Of a DNA stretch of 64,000 nt, positions 35,327-45,306 are shown in pieces; position 1 is the first letter of the stretch; each line of letters begins with the position of its first letter. A model generated the notes under the pieces. The model was given only the letters and a program-made list of their open reading frames with translations, did no database searches and was not told the origin of the DNA. A program made the position numbers and the translations under genes. The DNA is from Pseudomonas sp. RSB 5.4 (GTDB lineage Bacteria; Pseudomonadota; Gammaproteobacteria; Pseudomonadales; Pseudomonadaceae): NCBI RefSeq assembly GCF_037126175.1, contig NZ_CP146986.1, forward strand, positions 4,411,001 to 4,475,000, given 5' to 3'.

Positions 35327-35602
35327 TTAAGGATTGACGCTGTCTTTCAACGACTTGCCTGGCTTGAATGCCACGGTGTTGCTGGCCTTGATCTTCACCG
35401 GCTCACCGGTTTGCGGGTTCTTGCCGGTGCGGGCGCCGCGGTGGCGTTGCAGGAAGGTGCCGAAGCCCACCAGCGTGACGCTGTCCTTGCGGTGCAGAGC
35501 GCCGGTGATTTCTTCGAGGACGGCGTTGAGAACGCGGTTGGCCTGTTCTTTGGTCAGATCCGCTTTTTCAGCGATTGCAGCGGCGAGTTCTGGTTTACGC
35601 AT
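35327..35602 (-). CDS. hupB: HU-family DNA-binding protein
   Basis: The 91-residue histone-like protein has the HU/IHF fold. It starts MRKPELAAAIAEKADLTKEQ, and the DNA-binding arm signature GFGTFLQRHRGARTGKNPQTG is intact. HU bends and compacts DNA. Length is normal. It lies downstream of the rubredoxin reductase gene on the same strand and ends about 40 nt before the shared terminator. PAO1 has an HU gene (PA5348) in the same neighbourhood. Which HU paralogue this corresponds to is uncertain. Confidence 0.93.
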   Translation of the reverse strand: MRKPELAAAIAEKADLTKEQANRVLNAVLEEITGALHRKDSVTLVGFGTFLQRHRGARTGKNPQTGEPVKIKASNTVAFKPGKSLKDSVNP

Positions 35603-35792
35603 TAGTGAAGCCCCTTTGACGGTTTTTTGTTGTTATGTCCGTGCTGTTCTCGTTGGAACAGCGCCCAAGGCGCCGCAGGCTCTACTCTGCGGCAGACGGG
35701 AGTGAGAATGGCACGCGGATACCGGCGGCGCCAGTCTCCCCGCGACCTTTGTAGGGGCAAAAGCGGGGTGATTCCGACAGAACGACCGGTAT

Positions 35793-36941
35793 TTACGCCA
35801 GCAGGGCCGGAAGCTGTTTGTTCAGAGCAAGTTTTTCCATTACCGCCGCGCCGGTCAGTGCATAGCCGAGCAACTGACCATCGGCACTGTGGCACAGGGC
35901 CTTGATGTCGGTGCCCTGCCCTTCGACGGTCCAGACGCCTTCGCTGCCCCGTGGCGGTGGCGAAACGACCAACGGGCACACCGGAGTTTTCACCGTGATC
36001 GGCATCGGGCCGTAACTCACGGCCGTCGGATTGCCCGCCAGGGTTTGTGCCAGCGCACGCGCACAGCTCATGAGGGGCATCACGTACAACAGATTCAGCC
36101 CATCGACCTCGGCGCAGTCGCCCAAGGCGTAGATATTGGCGTGGGAAGTCTTCAGGTAGCGGTCGACTACGACACCGCGATTGACCTGCACCCCGGCCGC
36201 CGCGGCCAGATCGATGCGCGGGCGCAGGCCAATGGCCGACACCACCACATCGCAGGCAATCACCTGCCCGTCGGACAGATGCGCTTCCAACCCGTCTGCG
36301 ACTTTTTGCAGGCGGGTCAGCACCGGGCCGAGGTGAAAACGCGCGCCGAGGCTTTCCAGCCCGGCCTGCACGGCGGCCGCAGCGGCCGGGTGCAGCAGCA
36401 TCGGCATCACTTGCTCGCACGGCGCCACCAGTTGCACCTCGTAACCACCGAGGATCAGGTCATTGGCGAATTCGCAGCCGATCAGGCCCGCCCCCAGCAG
36501 CAATACGCGGCGTTTGCCCGCAGCGGCGGCACGAAAGCGCGCATAGTCTTCGAGATCGTTTATCGGGAATACCAGCTCGGAGCCATCACCCTCGATCGGC
36601 ACACGCACGGTTTCTGCGCCCCAGGCGAGGATCAGGTCGCGGTAGTACACCGCTTCTTCGCCGATCCACAGGCGCTTGTGGCCGGCGTCGATGCCGCTGA
36701 TGCGCGTGTGGGTGCGCACTTCGGCCTTCAACTGCTCGGCCATGGCGCCGGGTTCGGCCATGCTCAGGCCATCGGCGTCCTTGTTCTTGCCGAAACCGGT
36801 GGAGAGCATCGGCTTGGAGTAAGAGCGCCCGTCATCGGCGGTAATCAGCAGCAGCGGGGTTTCGCCATCGAGTTTGCGAAACTCCCGGGCCAGGTTGTAA
36901 CCCGCAAGCCCGGTGCCGACGATTACGACAGGTGCGTTCAT
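35793..36941 (-). CDS. rubB: rubredoxin-NAD(+) reductase
   Basis: The 382-residue flavoprotein carries electrons from NADH to rubredoxin. Its FAD-binding motif is [18 protein letters not shown] (residues 5-22), its NAD-binding motif [17 protein letters not shown] (about 146-162), and YALGDCAE (about 274-281) closes the FAD site. It lies 20 nt after the rubredoxin gene, its redox partner, in an operon-like pair. In pseudomonads this pair supports alkane hydroxylation and oxidative-stress detoxification. Between its end and HU are 190 nt that contain only a CCCCGC/GCGGGG hairpin. Confidence 0.93.
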   Translation of the reverse strand: MNAPVVIVGTGLAGYNLAREFRKLDGETPLLLITADDGRSYSKPMLSTGFGKNKDADGLSMAEPGAMAEQLKAEVRTHTRISGIDAGHKRLWIGEEAVYYRDLILAWGAETVRVPIEGDGSELVFPINDLEDYARFRAAAAGKRRVLLLGAGLIGCEFANDLILGGYEVQLVAPCEQVMPMLLHPAAAAAVQAGLESLGARFHLGPVLTRLQKVADGLEAHLSDGQVIACDVVVSAIGLRPRIDLAAAAGVQVNRGVVVDRYLKTSHANIYALGDCAEVDGLNLLYVMPLMSCARALAQTLAGNPTAVSYGPMPITVKTPVCPLVVSPPPRGSEGVWTVEGQGTDIKALCHSADGQLLGYALTGAAVMEKLALNKQLPALLA

Positions 36942-36961
36942 GCCTTACTCCTTGGTTTTTC

Positions 36962-37129
36962 TCAGTTGATTTCGATCATTTCGAAGTCCGACTTGCCCAC
37001 GCCGCAGTCCGGGCACAGCCAGTCTTCCGGCACGTCCTGCCACAGGGTGCCCGGCGCGATGCCGTCATCCGGCCAACCGTCAGCTTCGTTGTAGATCAGG
37101 CCGCAGACGATGCATTGCCACTTTTTCAT
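36962..37129 (-). CDS. rubA: rubredoxin
   Basis: The 55-residue protein has the two Cys-x-x-Cys knuckles that bind one iron: CIVCG (Cys6 and Cys9) and CPDCG (Cys39 and Cys42), with the typical [17 protein letters not shown] start. GAGGAA lies 8 nt ahead of the ATG at 37127-37129. It transfers electrons from the adjacent reductase. P. aeruginosa carries two tandem rubredoxin genes here; only one is visible in this window. Confidence 0.95.
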   Translation of the reverse strand: MKKWQCIVCGLIYNEADGWPDDGIAPGTLWQDVPEDWLCPDCGVGKSDFEMIEIN

Positions 37130-37329
37130 TCAGGTACTTCCTCAGGATTCAGGCTTTTGTCGGCGCGGATGGTCGATGGTGGTTGCGCTGCCATCCGGCT
37201 CAGGGCGTTTTGTACTGAGGGTGCCGGGCAGATGCAAGCCTGTTCGGCGCAACGGCGCCCCGGATCCATCAAATTCGCAGCACGCCATGTTAAGCTCACC
37301 GCCTCATTTGCGGCCAATAATGACTCATT

Positions 37330-37890
37330 GTGCAACATTCAAATGCCTGCCCGGCCCCGCTCTGGCTGACTCAAAGCCGACTGACGCCCCTTCCCGATTC
37401 GTTGACCCTGGACTGGTTGTTCGACGAAGGTTCGCTGACCCGCCGCCTGACGCGGCTGTCGAACGACGGCTTCAGCGTCATGCCATTGTTCGAAGGCTGG
37501 GACACCCTGCGCAGCGACGAATGCGCGGCGCTGGATCTGGCCGAAGGCAGCGAAGGCTGGGTGCGCGAGGTGTATCTGCGCGGTCACGGCGAAGCCTGGG
37601 TGTTCGCCCGCAGCGTGGCTTCACGCGCCGCCCTGCAAGGCGACGGCTTGCACATGGACGAACTCGGCAGCCGCTCGCTGGGCGAACTGCTGTTTTGCGA
37701 CCACGCCTTCCAGCGCCGCGCCATCGAGGTCTGTTACTACCCGCAGGACTGGTTGCCGCCAGCCTGCCGCGCCCCCGAGCTGTGGGGCCGGCGCTCGCGT
37801 TTCGACCGTGGCGCCTTGAGCGTACTGGTGGCGGAGATTTTCCTGCCGACCCTGTGGAACGCCGCCCGCGCCCATCCGGAGAACTGCTGA
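37330..37890 (+). CDS. ubiC: chorismate pyruvate-lyase UbiC
   Basis: The 186-residue enzyme makes 4-hydroxybenzoate from chorismate, the first committed step of ubiquinone synthesis. Family features are [12 protein letters not shown] near residue 29 and the [18 protein letters not shown] core, with the conserved Arg and Glu of the active site (WGRRSRF and VAEIFLP near the end). The start is a GTG with no clear Shine-Dalgarno sequence. Its TGA overlaps the ubiA ATG by 1 nt. The 200 nt upstream is shared with the divergent rubredoxin gene and shows no other feature. Confidence 0.94.
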   Translation: MQHSNACPAPLWLTQSRLTPLPDSLTLDWLFDEGSLTRRLTRLSNDGFSVMPLFEGWDTLRSDECAALDLAEGSEGWVREVYLRGHGEAWVFARSVASRAALQGDGLHMDELGSRSLGELLFCDHAFQRRAIEVCYYPQDWLPPACRAPELWGRRSRFDRGALSVLVAEIFLPTLWNAARAHPENC

Positions 37891-38780
37891 TGTACCAGAG
37901 CCTGCTCAAGTCCTTGAACCGCTTGAACCCGCGCGCCTGGGATTTCATTCAACTGACGCGCATGGACAAGCCGATCGGCATTTACCTGCTGCTGTGGCCG
38001 ACGCTGTGGGCACTGTGGATTGCCGGCAAGGGTTCGCCATCGCTGGCCAACATTGTGATTTTCGTCCTCGGTGTGGTGCTGACCCGCGCCGGTGGCTGTG
38101 TGATCAACGACTGGGCCGATCGCAAGGTCGACGGCCACGTCAAACGCACCGCGCAACGCCCTCTGGCCAGCGGCAAGATCAGTTCGAAAGAGGCGCTGGT
38201 GTTCTTCGCGCTGCTGATGGGCGTGAGTTTCCTGCTGGTGCTGTGCACCAACGCGCCGACGATCTGGCTGTCGCTGGGCGGTCTGGCACTGGCGTTCACC
38301 TACCCATTCATGAAGCGCTACACCTATTACCCGCAAGTGGTGCTGGGCGCGGCGTTTTCCTGGGGCATGCCGATGGCGTTCACCGCCGAGACCGGCGCGG
38401 TGCCCGCCGCCGCGTGGCTGCTGTGGATAGCGAACCTGCTGTGGACGGTGGGTTATGACACGTATTACGCGATGACTGACCGTGACGACGACCTGAAGAT
38501 CGGCGTGAAATCCACGGCGATTCTGTTCGGCGATGCGGATCGGGTGATCATCCTGACGTTGCAGGCGCTGTCGCTGGGCTGCCTGTTGCTGGCCGGGTCG
38601 AAGTTCGAGCTGGGCATCTGGTTCCATCTCGGTCTGTTGGTGGCCGCTGGATGCTATGCGTGGGAGTTCTGGTACACCCGTGATCGCGACCGCATGCGTT
38701 GCTTCAAGGCGTTTTTGCACAACCACTGGGCGGGGCTGGCGATTTTTGTCGGGATCGTGCTGGATTACGCGTTGCGCTAA
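37890..38780 (+). CDS. ubiA: 4-hydroxybenzoate polyprenyltransferase UbiA
   Basis: The 296-residue inner-membrane enzyme attaches the polyprenyl tail to 4-hydroxybenzoate. Both Asp-rich prenyl-binding motifs are present: NDWADRKVD (about residues 71-79) and [12 protein letters not shown] (about 191-202). Eight to nine hydrophobic helices span the rest. The start ATG overlaps the ubiC stop (TGATG), so the two are translationally coupled. A REPIN follows 9 nt after the stop. Confidence 0.96.
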   Translation: MYQSLLKSLNRLNPRAWDFIQLTRMDKPIGIYLLLWPTLWALWIAGKGSPSLANIVIFVLGVVLTRAGGCVINDWADRKVDGHVKRTAQRPLASGKISSKEALVFFALLMGVSFLLVLCTNAPTIWLSLGGLALAFTYPFMKRYTYYPQVVLGAAFSWGMPMAFTAETGAVPAAAWLLWIANLLWTVGYDTYYAMTDRDDDLKIGVKSTAILFGDADRVIILTLQALSLGCLLLAGSKFELGIWFHLGLLVAAGCYAWEFWYTRDRDRMRCFKAFLHNHWAGLAIFVGIVLDYALR

Positions 38781-38789
38781 ACACAAACC

Positions 38790-38878
38790 TGTAGGAGTGA
38801 GCCTGCTCGCGATGACGGTGTATCAGCCACATTGCTGTTAACTGATACACCGTCATCGCGAGCAGGCTCACTCCTACA
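38790..38878. repeat. REPIN-like element, family 2 (TAGGAGTGAGCCTGCTCGCGAT type)
   Basis: The arms, 38790-38826 and 38842-38878, are inverted copies matching over 37 nt as far as I can check by eye, around a loop of about 15 nt. It is the most symmetric repeat in the window. It sits between the convergent ubiA and COG4315 genes and may act as a bidirectional terminator. Confidence 0.88.
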
Positions 38879-38890
38879 AGGGGTTTGCGT

Positions 38891-39274
38891 TTACTTGGCT
38901 TTGGCGACGTGCCAGGCGCCGTCCATTTTGCCCTCACCGGTCATGTCACCAGCCTTCTTGTCCATGACGAAGGTGTACAGCGGTTTGCCCTCGTAGGCCC
39001 ATTGCATCTTGCCATCGTCACGCTTGATCACGGTCCAGTCGCCCATGGACTTGTCGCCGGCCGTAGCCATTAGTGGTGGCCAGTTCGCCGCGCATTTGTC
39101 GTTGCACATGGACTTGCCCGCCGAGTCTTTGGCGAACGTGTACAGGGTCATGCCCTTGTGATCGGTAAACATGCCGTCCTTCTCCATCGCTGGCTCAGCA
39201 GCAAACGCCATGGTCGGTAAAGCAACGGCAGCAGCCATCAGCAGAGCTTTGAAAGAAGCAGTCATTTGAGTCAT
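38891..39274 (-). CDS. secreted COG4315-family repeat protein
   Basis: The 127-residue precursor has a signal peptide ending MAFAAEP. The mature part contains two copies of the family repeat, each with a Leu-Tyr-Thr-Phe core (GMTLYTFAKDSAGKSMC and GKPLYTFVMDKKAGD), plus CNDKCAANWPPL with two cysteines. The family is exported and its function is not established. AAGG lies ahead of the ATG. It is divergent from phoB. Confidence 0.85.
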   Translation of the reverse strand: MTQMTASFKALLMAAAVALPTMAFAAEPAMEKDGMFTDHKGMTLYTFAKDSAGKSMCNDKCAANWPPLMATAGDKSMGDWTVIKRDDGKMQWAYEGKPLYTFVMDKKAGDMTGEGKMDGAWHVAKAK

Positions 39275-39354
39275 GGAAACCTTCTTTTGTGGTTGTCAGG
39301 ATTCGGACTTAGAGCTTAGTCCAGGATCACGCCAACCGCCGGGCGACTAAAATA

Positions 39355-39372
39355 CTGTCACACGACTGCAAT
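39355..39372 (+). promoter_or_regulatory. Pho box upstream of phoB
   Basis: CTGTCACACGACTGCAAT matches the PhoB consensus of two 7-nt repeats (CTGTCAT) separated by 4 nt. A -10-like TATCTA follows at 39381-39386. It predicts autoactivation of phoB-phoR under phosphate starvation. Confidence 0.75.
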
Positions 39373-39425
39373 AATTCCGTTATCTAATGCGGCGCAAGAC
39401 AGTTAAATGACAAGAGGATTAAGGC

Positions 39426-40115
39426 ATGGTTGGCAGGAGCATTCTGATCGTCGACGACGAAGCGCCCATTCGCGAAATGATCGCCGTTGCGTTGGAAATG
39501 GCCGGCTATGACTGCCTCGAGGCGGAGAACTCGCAGCAGGCACACGCCATCATCGTTGACCGCAAACCGGACCTGATCCTGCTCGACTGGATGCTGCCCG
39601 GCACCTCCGGCATCGAACTGGCCCGCCGCCTCAAGCGTGACGAGCTGACCGGGGACATCCCGATCATCATGCTCACCGCCAAGGGCGAAGAGGACAACAA
39701 GATCCAGGGTCTTGAAGTCGGCGCTGACGACTACATCACCAAACCGTTTTCCCCACGCGAACTGGTCGCCCGCCTCAAGGCTGTGCTGCGCCGCGCCGGT
39801 CCGACCGATGGCGAAGCGCCGATCGAAGTCGGTGGCCTGCTGCTCGACCCGATCAGCCACCGCGTGACCATCGACGGCCGTCCGGCCGAAATGGGCCCGA
39901 CCGAATACCGTCTGCTGCAATTCTTCATGACCCACCAGGAACGCGCCTACACGCGCGGGCAGTTGCTGGATCAGGTCTGGGGCGGCAACGTTTATGTTGA
40001 AGAGCGCACCGTCGACGTGCACATCCGCCGCCTGCGCAAGGCCCTCGGCGATGCTTACGAAAATCTGGTACAAACCGTGCGCGGCACCGGCTACCGGTTT
40101 TCCACCAAGGCCTGA
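39426..40115 (+). CDS. phoB: phosphate regulon response regulator PhoB
   Basis: The 229-residue OmpR-family regulator has a receiver domain with acidic residues D10 and D11, phospho-acceptor D54 (LLDWMLPG) and Lys in YITKPF. Its C-terminal winged helix ends [22 protein letters not shown]. It activates Pho-box promoters when phosphorylated by PhoR. AGGATTAAGG precedes the ATG. phoR follows after 38 nt. A Pho box 54 nt upstream suggests positive autoregulation. Confidence 0.97.
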   Translation: MVGRSILIVDDEAPIREMIAVALEMAGYDCLEAENSQQAHAIIVDRKPDLILLDWMLPGTSGIELARRLKRDELTGDIPIIMLTAKGEEDNKIQGLEVGADDYITKPFSPRELVARLKAVLRRAGPTDGEAPIEVGGLLLDPISHRVTIDGRPAEMGPTEYRLLQFFMTHQERAYTRGQLLDQVWGGNVYVEERTVDVHIRRLRKALGDAYENLVQTVRGTGYRFSTKA

Positions 40116-40153
40116 TCCGACCGCCAGACTCGCTGACAAGGACCGTATTTTCC

Positions 40154-41476
40154 GTGAATCAAAACTGGCATGGCACCCTGATTCGCCACATGCTGTTGCT
40201 GGTCACAGCGTGTCTGGTGATCGGCCTGATCACCGGCTACTACGGCTGGAGCCTCGCAGCAGGCCTGGGGATTTACCTGGCCTGGACGCTCAAGCAACTG
40301 CTGCGTCTGCACGAATGGCTGCGCCTGCACCAACCCGATGAAGCACCGCCCGACGGCTATGGTCTGTGGGGCGAGGTGTTCGACAGCATCTACCACCTGC
40401 AACGCCGCGATCAACGGGTACGCGGGCGCCTGCAAGCGGTGATCGACCGGGTGCAGGAGTCCACCGCCGCGCTCAAAGACGCGGTGATCATGCTCGACAG
40501 CGACGGCAACCTGGAATGGTGGAACCGCGCCGCGGAAACCCTGCTCGGCCTCAAGACCCCGCAGGACAGCGGCCAACCGGTGACCAACCTGGTACGGCAT
40601 CCGCGTTTCAAGGAATACTTCGAGCAGGAAAGCTACGCCGAACCGCTGGAAATCCCGTCGCCGACCAATGATCGCGTGCGCATTCAGCTGTACCTGACGC
40701 GCTACGGCAACAACGAACACTTGATGCTGGTACGCGACGTTACGCGCATCCATCAGCTGGAACAGATGCGCAAAGACTTCATCGCCAACGTCTCCCACGA
40801 ACTGCGCACACCGCTGACAGTGATCTGCGGCTACCTGGAAACCCTGCTCGACAACGTCGAGGAAGTGAACCCGCGCTGGAGCCGCGCCCTGCAGCAGATG
40901 CAGCAACAGGGCGGACGCATGCAGACGCTGCTCAACGACCTGCTGCTGTTGGCGAAACTGGAAGCCACCGATTACCCGTCGGACAACCAGCCAGTGCAGA
41001 TCGACGCCCTGCTGCAGTCAATCAAGAGCGACGCCCAGCAGTTGTCCGGGCAGAAGAACCAGAAAATCACCCTCGAAGCCGATGCGCGCATCCTGCTCAA
41101 GGGCAGCGAGGCGGAACTGCGCAGCGCCTTCTCCAACCTGGTGTTCAACGCGGTGAAGTACACCCCGGCCGAGGGCAACATCCGCATTCGCTGGTGGGGC
41201 GACGAGCAAGGCGCGCACCTGAGCGTGCAGGATTCCGGGATCGGCATCGACAGCAAGCACCTGCCGCGCCTGACCGAACGTTTCTACCGCGTCGACTCCA
41301 GCCGCAACTCCAACACTGGCGGCACCGGGCTCGGTCTGGCGATCGTCAAACACGTGTTGCTGCGCCACCGCGCGCGGATGGAGATCAGCAGCGTGCCCGG
41401 TCATGGCAGCACGTTCACCTGCCATTTCGCCCCGGCCCAGGTGGCCCAGGCACGGGCCATCAGCGCCGCCGAGTGA
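40154..41476 (+). CDS. phoR: phosphate regulon sensor kinase PhoR
   Basis: The 440-residue membrane kinase has two N-terminal hydrophobic segments (about residues 12-45), a PAS domain (about 95-200), and a HisKA domain with phospho-acceptor His215 in VSHELRTP. The HATPase domain shows the N, G1 and G2 boxes (NLVFNAVKYTP, DSGIGID, GTGLGLAIVKH). It phosphorylates or dephosphorylates PhoB according to phosphate uptake through Pst/PhoU. The start is a GTG with AAGGA 11 nt upstream. It follows phoB as one operon. Confidence 0.96.
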   Translation: MNQNWHGTLIRHMLLLVTACLVIGLITGYYGWSLAAGLGIYLAWTLKQLLRLHEWLRLHQPDEAPPDGYGLWGEVFDSIYHLQRRDQRVRGRLQAVIDRVQESTAALKDAVIMLDSDGNLEWWNRAAETLLGLKTPQDSGQPVTNLVRHPRFKEYFEQESYAEPLEIPSPTNDRVRIQLYLTRYGNNEHLMLVRDVTRIHQLEQMRKDFIANVSHELRTPLTVICGYLETLLDNVEEVNPRWSRALQQMQQQGGRMQTLLNDLLLLAKLEATDYPSDNQPVQIDALLQSIKSDAQQLSGQKNQKITLEADARILLKGSEAELRSAFSNLVFNAVKYTPAEGNIRIRWWGDEQGAHLSVQDSGIGIDSKHLPRLTERFYRVDSSRNSNTGGTGLGLAIVKHVLLRHRARMEISSVPGHGSTFTCHFAPAQVAQARAISAAE

Positions 41477-41597
41477 TACCGGCCAGCACGCGCCACTAGG
41501 CAATCGCCATGTCAGCCGCTACATTGGCTGACTTGCGTCTGCCTTTCAGGCGCGATTTTTTCTCTCTTACGAATCACGGAACCTGCAAAACTCCATC

Positions 41598-42938
41598 ATG
41601 GACCCTTCCCCTGGCTTGTCCCTCGCTACGATATTCGCCGATTTCGGCATGATTCTTTTCGCTCTGATCCTGGTTTTGCTCAACGGCTTCTTCGTTGCGG
41701 CGGAATTCGCCATGGTCAAACTGCGCTCGACCCGGGTCGAGGCCATCGCTGACAAGAACGGCTGGCGCGGGCACATCCTGCGCACCGTGCACAGTCAGCT
41801 CGATGCGTACCTCTCGGCGTGTCAGCTCGGTATCACCCTCGCCTCCCTCGGCCTCGGCTGGGTCGGTGAGCCGGCGTTCGCGCACATTCTCGAACCGCTG
41901 CTGAGCGCGGTCGGCGTGCAGTCGCCGGAAGTGGTCAAGGGCATTTCGTTCTTCACCGCGTTTTTCATCATTTCCTACCTGCACATCGTCGTCGGTGAAC
42001 TGGCGCCCAAGTCGTGGGCGATCCGCAAACCCGAGCTGCTGTCGCTGTGGACGGCGGTGCCGCTGTACCTGTTCTACTGGGCGATGTACCCGGCGATCTA
42101 CCTGCTCAATGCCAGCGCCAACGCGATTCTGCGGATCGCCGGCCAAGGCGAACCCGGCCCGCACCACGAACACCATTACAGCCGCGAAGAACTGAAACTG
42201 ATTCTGCACTCCAGCCGTGGTCAGGATCCGAGCGACCAAGGCATGCGCGTGCTGGCCTCGGCGGTGGAGATGGGCGAACTGGAAGTGGTCGACTGGGCCA
42301 ACTCCCGCGAAGACCTGATCACCCTGGAATTCAACGCGCCGCTGAAAGAAATCCTCGCGATGTTCCGTCGCCACAAGTTCAGCCGGTACCCGGTGTACGA
42401 CAGCGAGCGCCAGGAGTTCGTCGGCCTGCTGCACATCAAAGACCTGCTGCTGGAACTGGCGGCGCTGGACCACATTCCGGAGTCGTTCAACCTGGCTGAA
42501 CTGACCCGTCCGCTGGAGCGCGTGTCGCGGCACATGCCGCTGTCGCAGCTGCTGGAGCAGTTCCGCAAGGGCGGCTCGCACTTCGCCGTGGTTGAAGAGG
42601 CCGACGGCAACATCATCGGCTACCTGACCATGGAAGACGTGCTGGAAGTGCTGGTCGGCGACATCCAGGACGAACACCGCAAGGCCGAACGCGGGATCCT
42701 CGCGTATCAGCCGGGCAAGCTGCTGGTGCGTGGCGATACGCCGCTGTTCAAGGTTGAGCGTCTGCTCGGTATCGACCTGGATCACATCGAAGCCGAAACT
42801 CTTGCCGGCCTGGTCTACGAGACCTTGAAACGGGTACCGGAAGAGGAAGAAGTGCTGGAAGTCGAAGGCCTGCGGATCATCATCAAGAAGATGAAAGGGC
42901 CGAAGATTGTGCTGGCTAAGGTGTTGATGCTGGATTGA
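41598..42938 (+). CDS. CNNM / CBS / CorC_HlyC-domain membrane protein (hemolysin-like, possible metal-ion efflux)
   Basis: The 446-residue protein has a DUF21 (CNNM) membrane domain of about four helices (residues 10-175). A CBS-domain pair follows (about 205-335, with FSRYPVYD and GIITMEDVLEVLVG-like GYLTMEDV), then a CorC_HlyC domain at the end. Such proteins are often labelled hemolysins, but the family is linked to Mg2+ or Co2+ transport. The transported ion cannot be read from sequence. It follows phoR by about 120 nt, with its own ribosome site uncertain. Confidence 0.9.
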   Translation: MDPSPGLSLATIFADFGMILFALILVLLNGFFVAAEFAMVKLRSTRVEAIADKNGWRGHILRTVHSQLDAYLSACQLGITLASLGLGWVGEPAFAHILEPLLSAVGVQSPEVVKGISFFTAFFIISYLHIVVGELAPKSWAIRKPELLSLWTAVPLYLFYWAMYPAIYLLNASANAILRIAGQGEPGPHHEHHYSREELKLILHSSRGQDPSDQGMRVLASAVEMGELEVVDWANSREDLITLEFNAPLKEILAMFRRHKFSRYPVYDSERQEFVGLLHIKDLLLELAALDHIPESFNLAELTRPLERVSRHMPLSQLLEQFRKGGSHFAVVEEADGNIIGYLTMEDVLEVLVGDIQDEHRKAERGILAYQPGKLLVRGDTPLFKVERLLGIDLDHIEAETLAGLVYETLKRVPEEEEVLEVEGLRIIIKKMKGPKIVLAKVLMLD

Positions 42939-42959
42939 TCGCGATTGCAGGACAGCTTT

Positions 42960-43091
42960 TGTGGCGAGGGAGCTTGCTCCCGCTCGGCTGCGCAGCAGTC
43001 GCAGAACTGTGTGCTAGGTGTATCTGATCGAACGCGGTTTCAGGGTTTGGGGCCGCTTCGCAGCCCAGCGGGAGCAAGCTCCCTCGCCACA
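42960..43091. repeat. REPIN-like element, family 3
   Basis: Outer arms TGTGGCGAGGGAGCTTGCTC and GAGCAAGCTCCCTCGCCACA are inverted over about 23 nt. Inner GGCTGCGCAGCAG and CCGCTTCGCAGCC segments are related to the other family 3 copies. It lies between the convergent CNNM gene and the M23 peptidase gene. Confidence 0.85.
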
Positions 43092-43108
43092 GTTGAGCTC
43101 CACTGCCT

Positions 43109-44011
43109 TTACTGCTTGCCCAACGCAAAGTTGGGCAGCGCCCCCAGCGGCTGGTTGAACTGATACGGAATCGACACCAGCCCCTGCCCCGTATTGCGCT
43201 GCACCACAAAGTGCAGGTGCGGGCCGCTGCTGTTGCCGGTGTTGCCGGACAGCGCCAGCGGGCTGCCGACCGTCACTCGCTGCCCCTCACGTACGCTCAC
43301 CGAACCTTGCTTGAGATGCAGGTACACGCCCATGGTGCCGTCGTCATGCAGCACCCGGACGAAATTGCCGGACGCATCATTGCCGCGCCCGCTCTGCGAG
43401 TTTTCGGTTTTCACCACCACCCCGGCCCGTGCGGCAATGATCGGCGTACCCACCGGCATGGCGATGTCCATCGCGTACTTGTTCTTCGGCCCGTAGTGGC
43501 TGTACTGGCCGTTGGCGCCCTGACTCAGACGGAACGGCCCGCCCCGCCACGGCAACGGATAGCGATAGCTCTGCGCGGCGCCAGCGGGGTCGCCCAGCGA
43601 GTACTGGAACTGCGGCGTATACACCAGCGGCTGGCTGCCGCTAATCGCCGTCAGCAGTGCCAACCGGGTATTGCTGCGCGCCGGCAGCACCCGGCGGATC
43701 GTTTGTGCCGGGGCACCACGCACATTGCTCATGCCGGTGAACGCCAGCGCCACCTCGACCGGCGCATACAGGTCGTTGCGCACGAACACCACGTCGGTAC
43801 CCTTCTGCTTCTTGATATCGAGGTACACCTGCCGCTCGAGGTGCTCGACCATGCGGTCCTGAAACACGAACACCTGCGAGCCTTTGCTCGGCCGGTCGCT
43901 GTACGAGACCACGCCGTTGGCATCGGTGGATTTGTAGATGGTCATGGCCACAGTCGAGGTGGAGGCCAGGAAAAGACCACAGAAAAACAGCAGGCGCGCG
44001 AGCATGGGCAA
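43109..44011 (-). CDS. secreted M23-family peptidase with DUF4124-like N-terminus
   Basis: The 300-residue precursor has a signal peptide (ending STVAM), then a DUF4124-like stretch (IYKSTDANGVVSYSDRPSKG), a linker domain, and a C-terminal M23/LytM domain. Zn-site residues are visible: the His and Asp in YSHYGPKNKYAMD and the HLH of SGPHLHFVV. It should cleave peptidoglycan crosslinks in the periplasm, or act as a catalytically intact LytM regulator. REPINs flank it on both sides. Confidence 0.9.
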   Translation of the reverse strand: MPMLARLLFFCGLFLASTSTVAMTIYKSTDANGVVSYSDRPSKGSQVFVFQDRMVEHLERQVYLDIKKQKGTDVVFVRNDLYAPVEVALAFTGMSNVRGAPAQTIRRVLPARSNTRLALLTAISGSQPLVYTPQFQYSLGDPAGAAQSYRYPLPWRGGPFRLSQGANGQYSHYGPKNKYAMDIAMPVGTPIIAARAGVVVKTENSQSGRGNDASGNFVRVLHDDGTMGVYLHLKQGSVSVREGQRVTVGSPLALSGNTGNSSGPHLHFVVQRNTGQGLVSIPYQFNQPLGALPNFALGKQ

Positions 44012-44125
44012 AGGTTCTGTCGAGTAAGGCCTGGAAAAGAGCCTAGCAGCTGAGACAGACCAGGCTAGTCGACAGATGTTTCAAATTGGGCAGTCTGGAA
44101 AATGGACGTCGTCAGTGATGACCCT

Positions 44126-44189
44126 TTCGCGAGCAAGCCCGCTCCCACCTTGGAATGCATTTCAAGGTGGGAGCGGGCTTGCTCGCGAA
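44126..44189. repeat. REPIN-like element, family 1 (GTGGGAGCGGGCTTGCTCGCGAA type), compact copy
   Basis: Two 27-nt arms (TTCGCGAGCAAGCCCGCTCC and its continuation, then the inverted copy) flank a 10-nt loop. This is the shortest copy of the family. It lies 23 nt after the response-regulator stop and may terminate it. Confidence 0.88.
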
Positions 44190-44212
44190 GGCGGTGTGTC
44201 AGGCGACGAGGA

Positions 44213-45172
44213 TCAAGCGCCCGGAACGAAGTGCTTCTGCGCCGTGCCGCGGGCGATCAGGCGGGAGATGTAATCGAGCTTCTGCGCGTCCTGATCGACG
44301 AAGCGGAAGGTCAGTTGCAGCCATTCGCTGTCCGGCTTCGGCTCGTGTGCGACCACAGCGTGCAGATAACCATTGAGACGGGCGATTTCGGCGTTGTCGC
44401 CCTGCTCCAGGTCGAGCACGGCGCTGTCGAGGATCTGCGGCAGGGTGTCGGTGCGTTTCACCACCAACAGCGCTTCCTTGATGCTCAGGGCCTTGATCAC
44501 GCATTGCTGGGTGCCGCTCGGCAAGCGCAACTGGCCCTGGCCACGACCACCGGCCGGCGCTTTCGAGGCAGCCGGTGCCTGCACCGGCGGGCTGTTGAGC
44601 AAGCCACGCGACGGCGCAGCAGCAGGCGCCGGAGCAGCTGCAGCAGGCTTGGCGAACGGATTCACCGCAGCAGCGGCCGCCGGCGCAGTACCGACCACGG
44701 CAGGCTTGCCGCCGGTCAACGCGCTCAGGGAGTCGTTACCGAATGCCGAGTTCATCTTGGTCGGCGCGCTGTTCATCAGGGTATCGAGCTTGCCAACCTT
44801 GTTCAGCGCCTGCTTGACCTTGGTCAGCAGCTGTTCGTTGGTGAATGGCTTGCTGACGTAGCCGGTAACGCCAGCCTGAATCGCCTGCACCACGTTTTCC
44901 TTGTCGCCACGGCTGGTGACCATGATGAACGGCATGGTCTTGAGGTTGTCCTGCTCGCGGCACCAGGTCAGCAGTTCCAGGCCGGACATTTCCGGCATTT
45001 CCCAGTCGCACAGCACCAGGTCGAACGCTTCCCTGGCCAGCATCGCCTGGGCCTTTTTGCCGTTGATGGCGTCCTCGGTACGAATCCCCGGGAAGTAGTT
45101 ACGCAGGCACTTTTTCACCAGGTCGCGAATGAACGAAGCGTCGTCCACGACCAACACACTGATCTTGCTCAT
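44213..45172 (-). CDS. response regulator with N-terminal receiver and PilZ-like C-terminal domain
   Basis: The 319-residue protein has a receiver domain with D10, D11, phospho-acceptor D56 (LCDWEMPEMSG) and Lys in YVSKPF. A long Ala/Pro-rich linker (about residues 165-215) leads to a C-terminal beta domain (LRLPSGTQQCVIKALSIKEALLV) that resembles PilZ-like modules but lacks a clear RxxxR motif. There is no DNA-binding domain, so output is probably by protein or ligand contact. The same gene lies next to phoU in P. aeruginosa. No partner kinase is adjacent. Confidence 0.85.
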   Translation of the reverse strand: MSKISVLVVDDASFIRDLVKKCLRNYFPGIRTEDAINGKKAQAMLAREAFDLVLCDWEMPEMSGLELLTWCREQDNLKTMPFIMVTSRGDKENVVQAIQAGVTGYVSKPFTNEQLLTKVKQALNKVGKLDTLMNSAPTKMNSAFGNDSLSALTGGKPAVVGTAPAAAAAVNPFAKPAAAAPAPAAAPSRGLLNSPPVQAPAASKAPAGGRGQGQLRLPSGTQQCVIKALSIKEALLVVKRTDTLPQILDSAVLDLEQGDNAEIARLNGYLHAVVAHEPKPDSEWLQLTFRFVDQDAQKLDYISRLIARGTAQKHFVPGA

Positions 45173-45306
45173 CCAACACCCCTATAAAAATCCCGGCAAG
45201 CATACCGCTTTGCTGATGGCACATCGCCAACAATCTTCAGTCACGCCGGGACTTTTCGTTCGCGGGTGCTGCTTTTTAATTCGGTTTCCTGATTCAAGCG
45301 CCCAAA

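Noticed and set aside
37110..37889. Extension of ubiA upstream through the ubiC gene
   Set aside because: The upstream part of that frame is Arg-rich out-of-frame ubiC sequence; the ATG overlapping the ubiC stop starts the recognisable protein.
44213..44512. Plus-strand frames (44102-45187) opposite the response regulator
   Set aside because: Antisense to a clear receiver-domain gene, no family resemblance.
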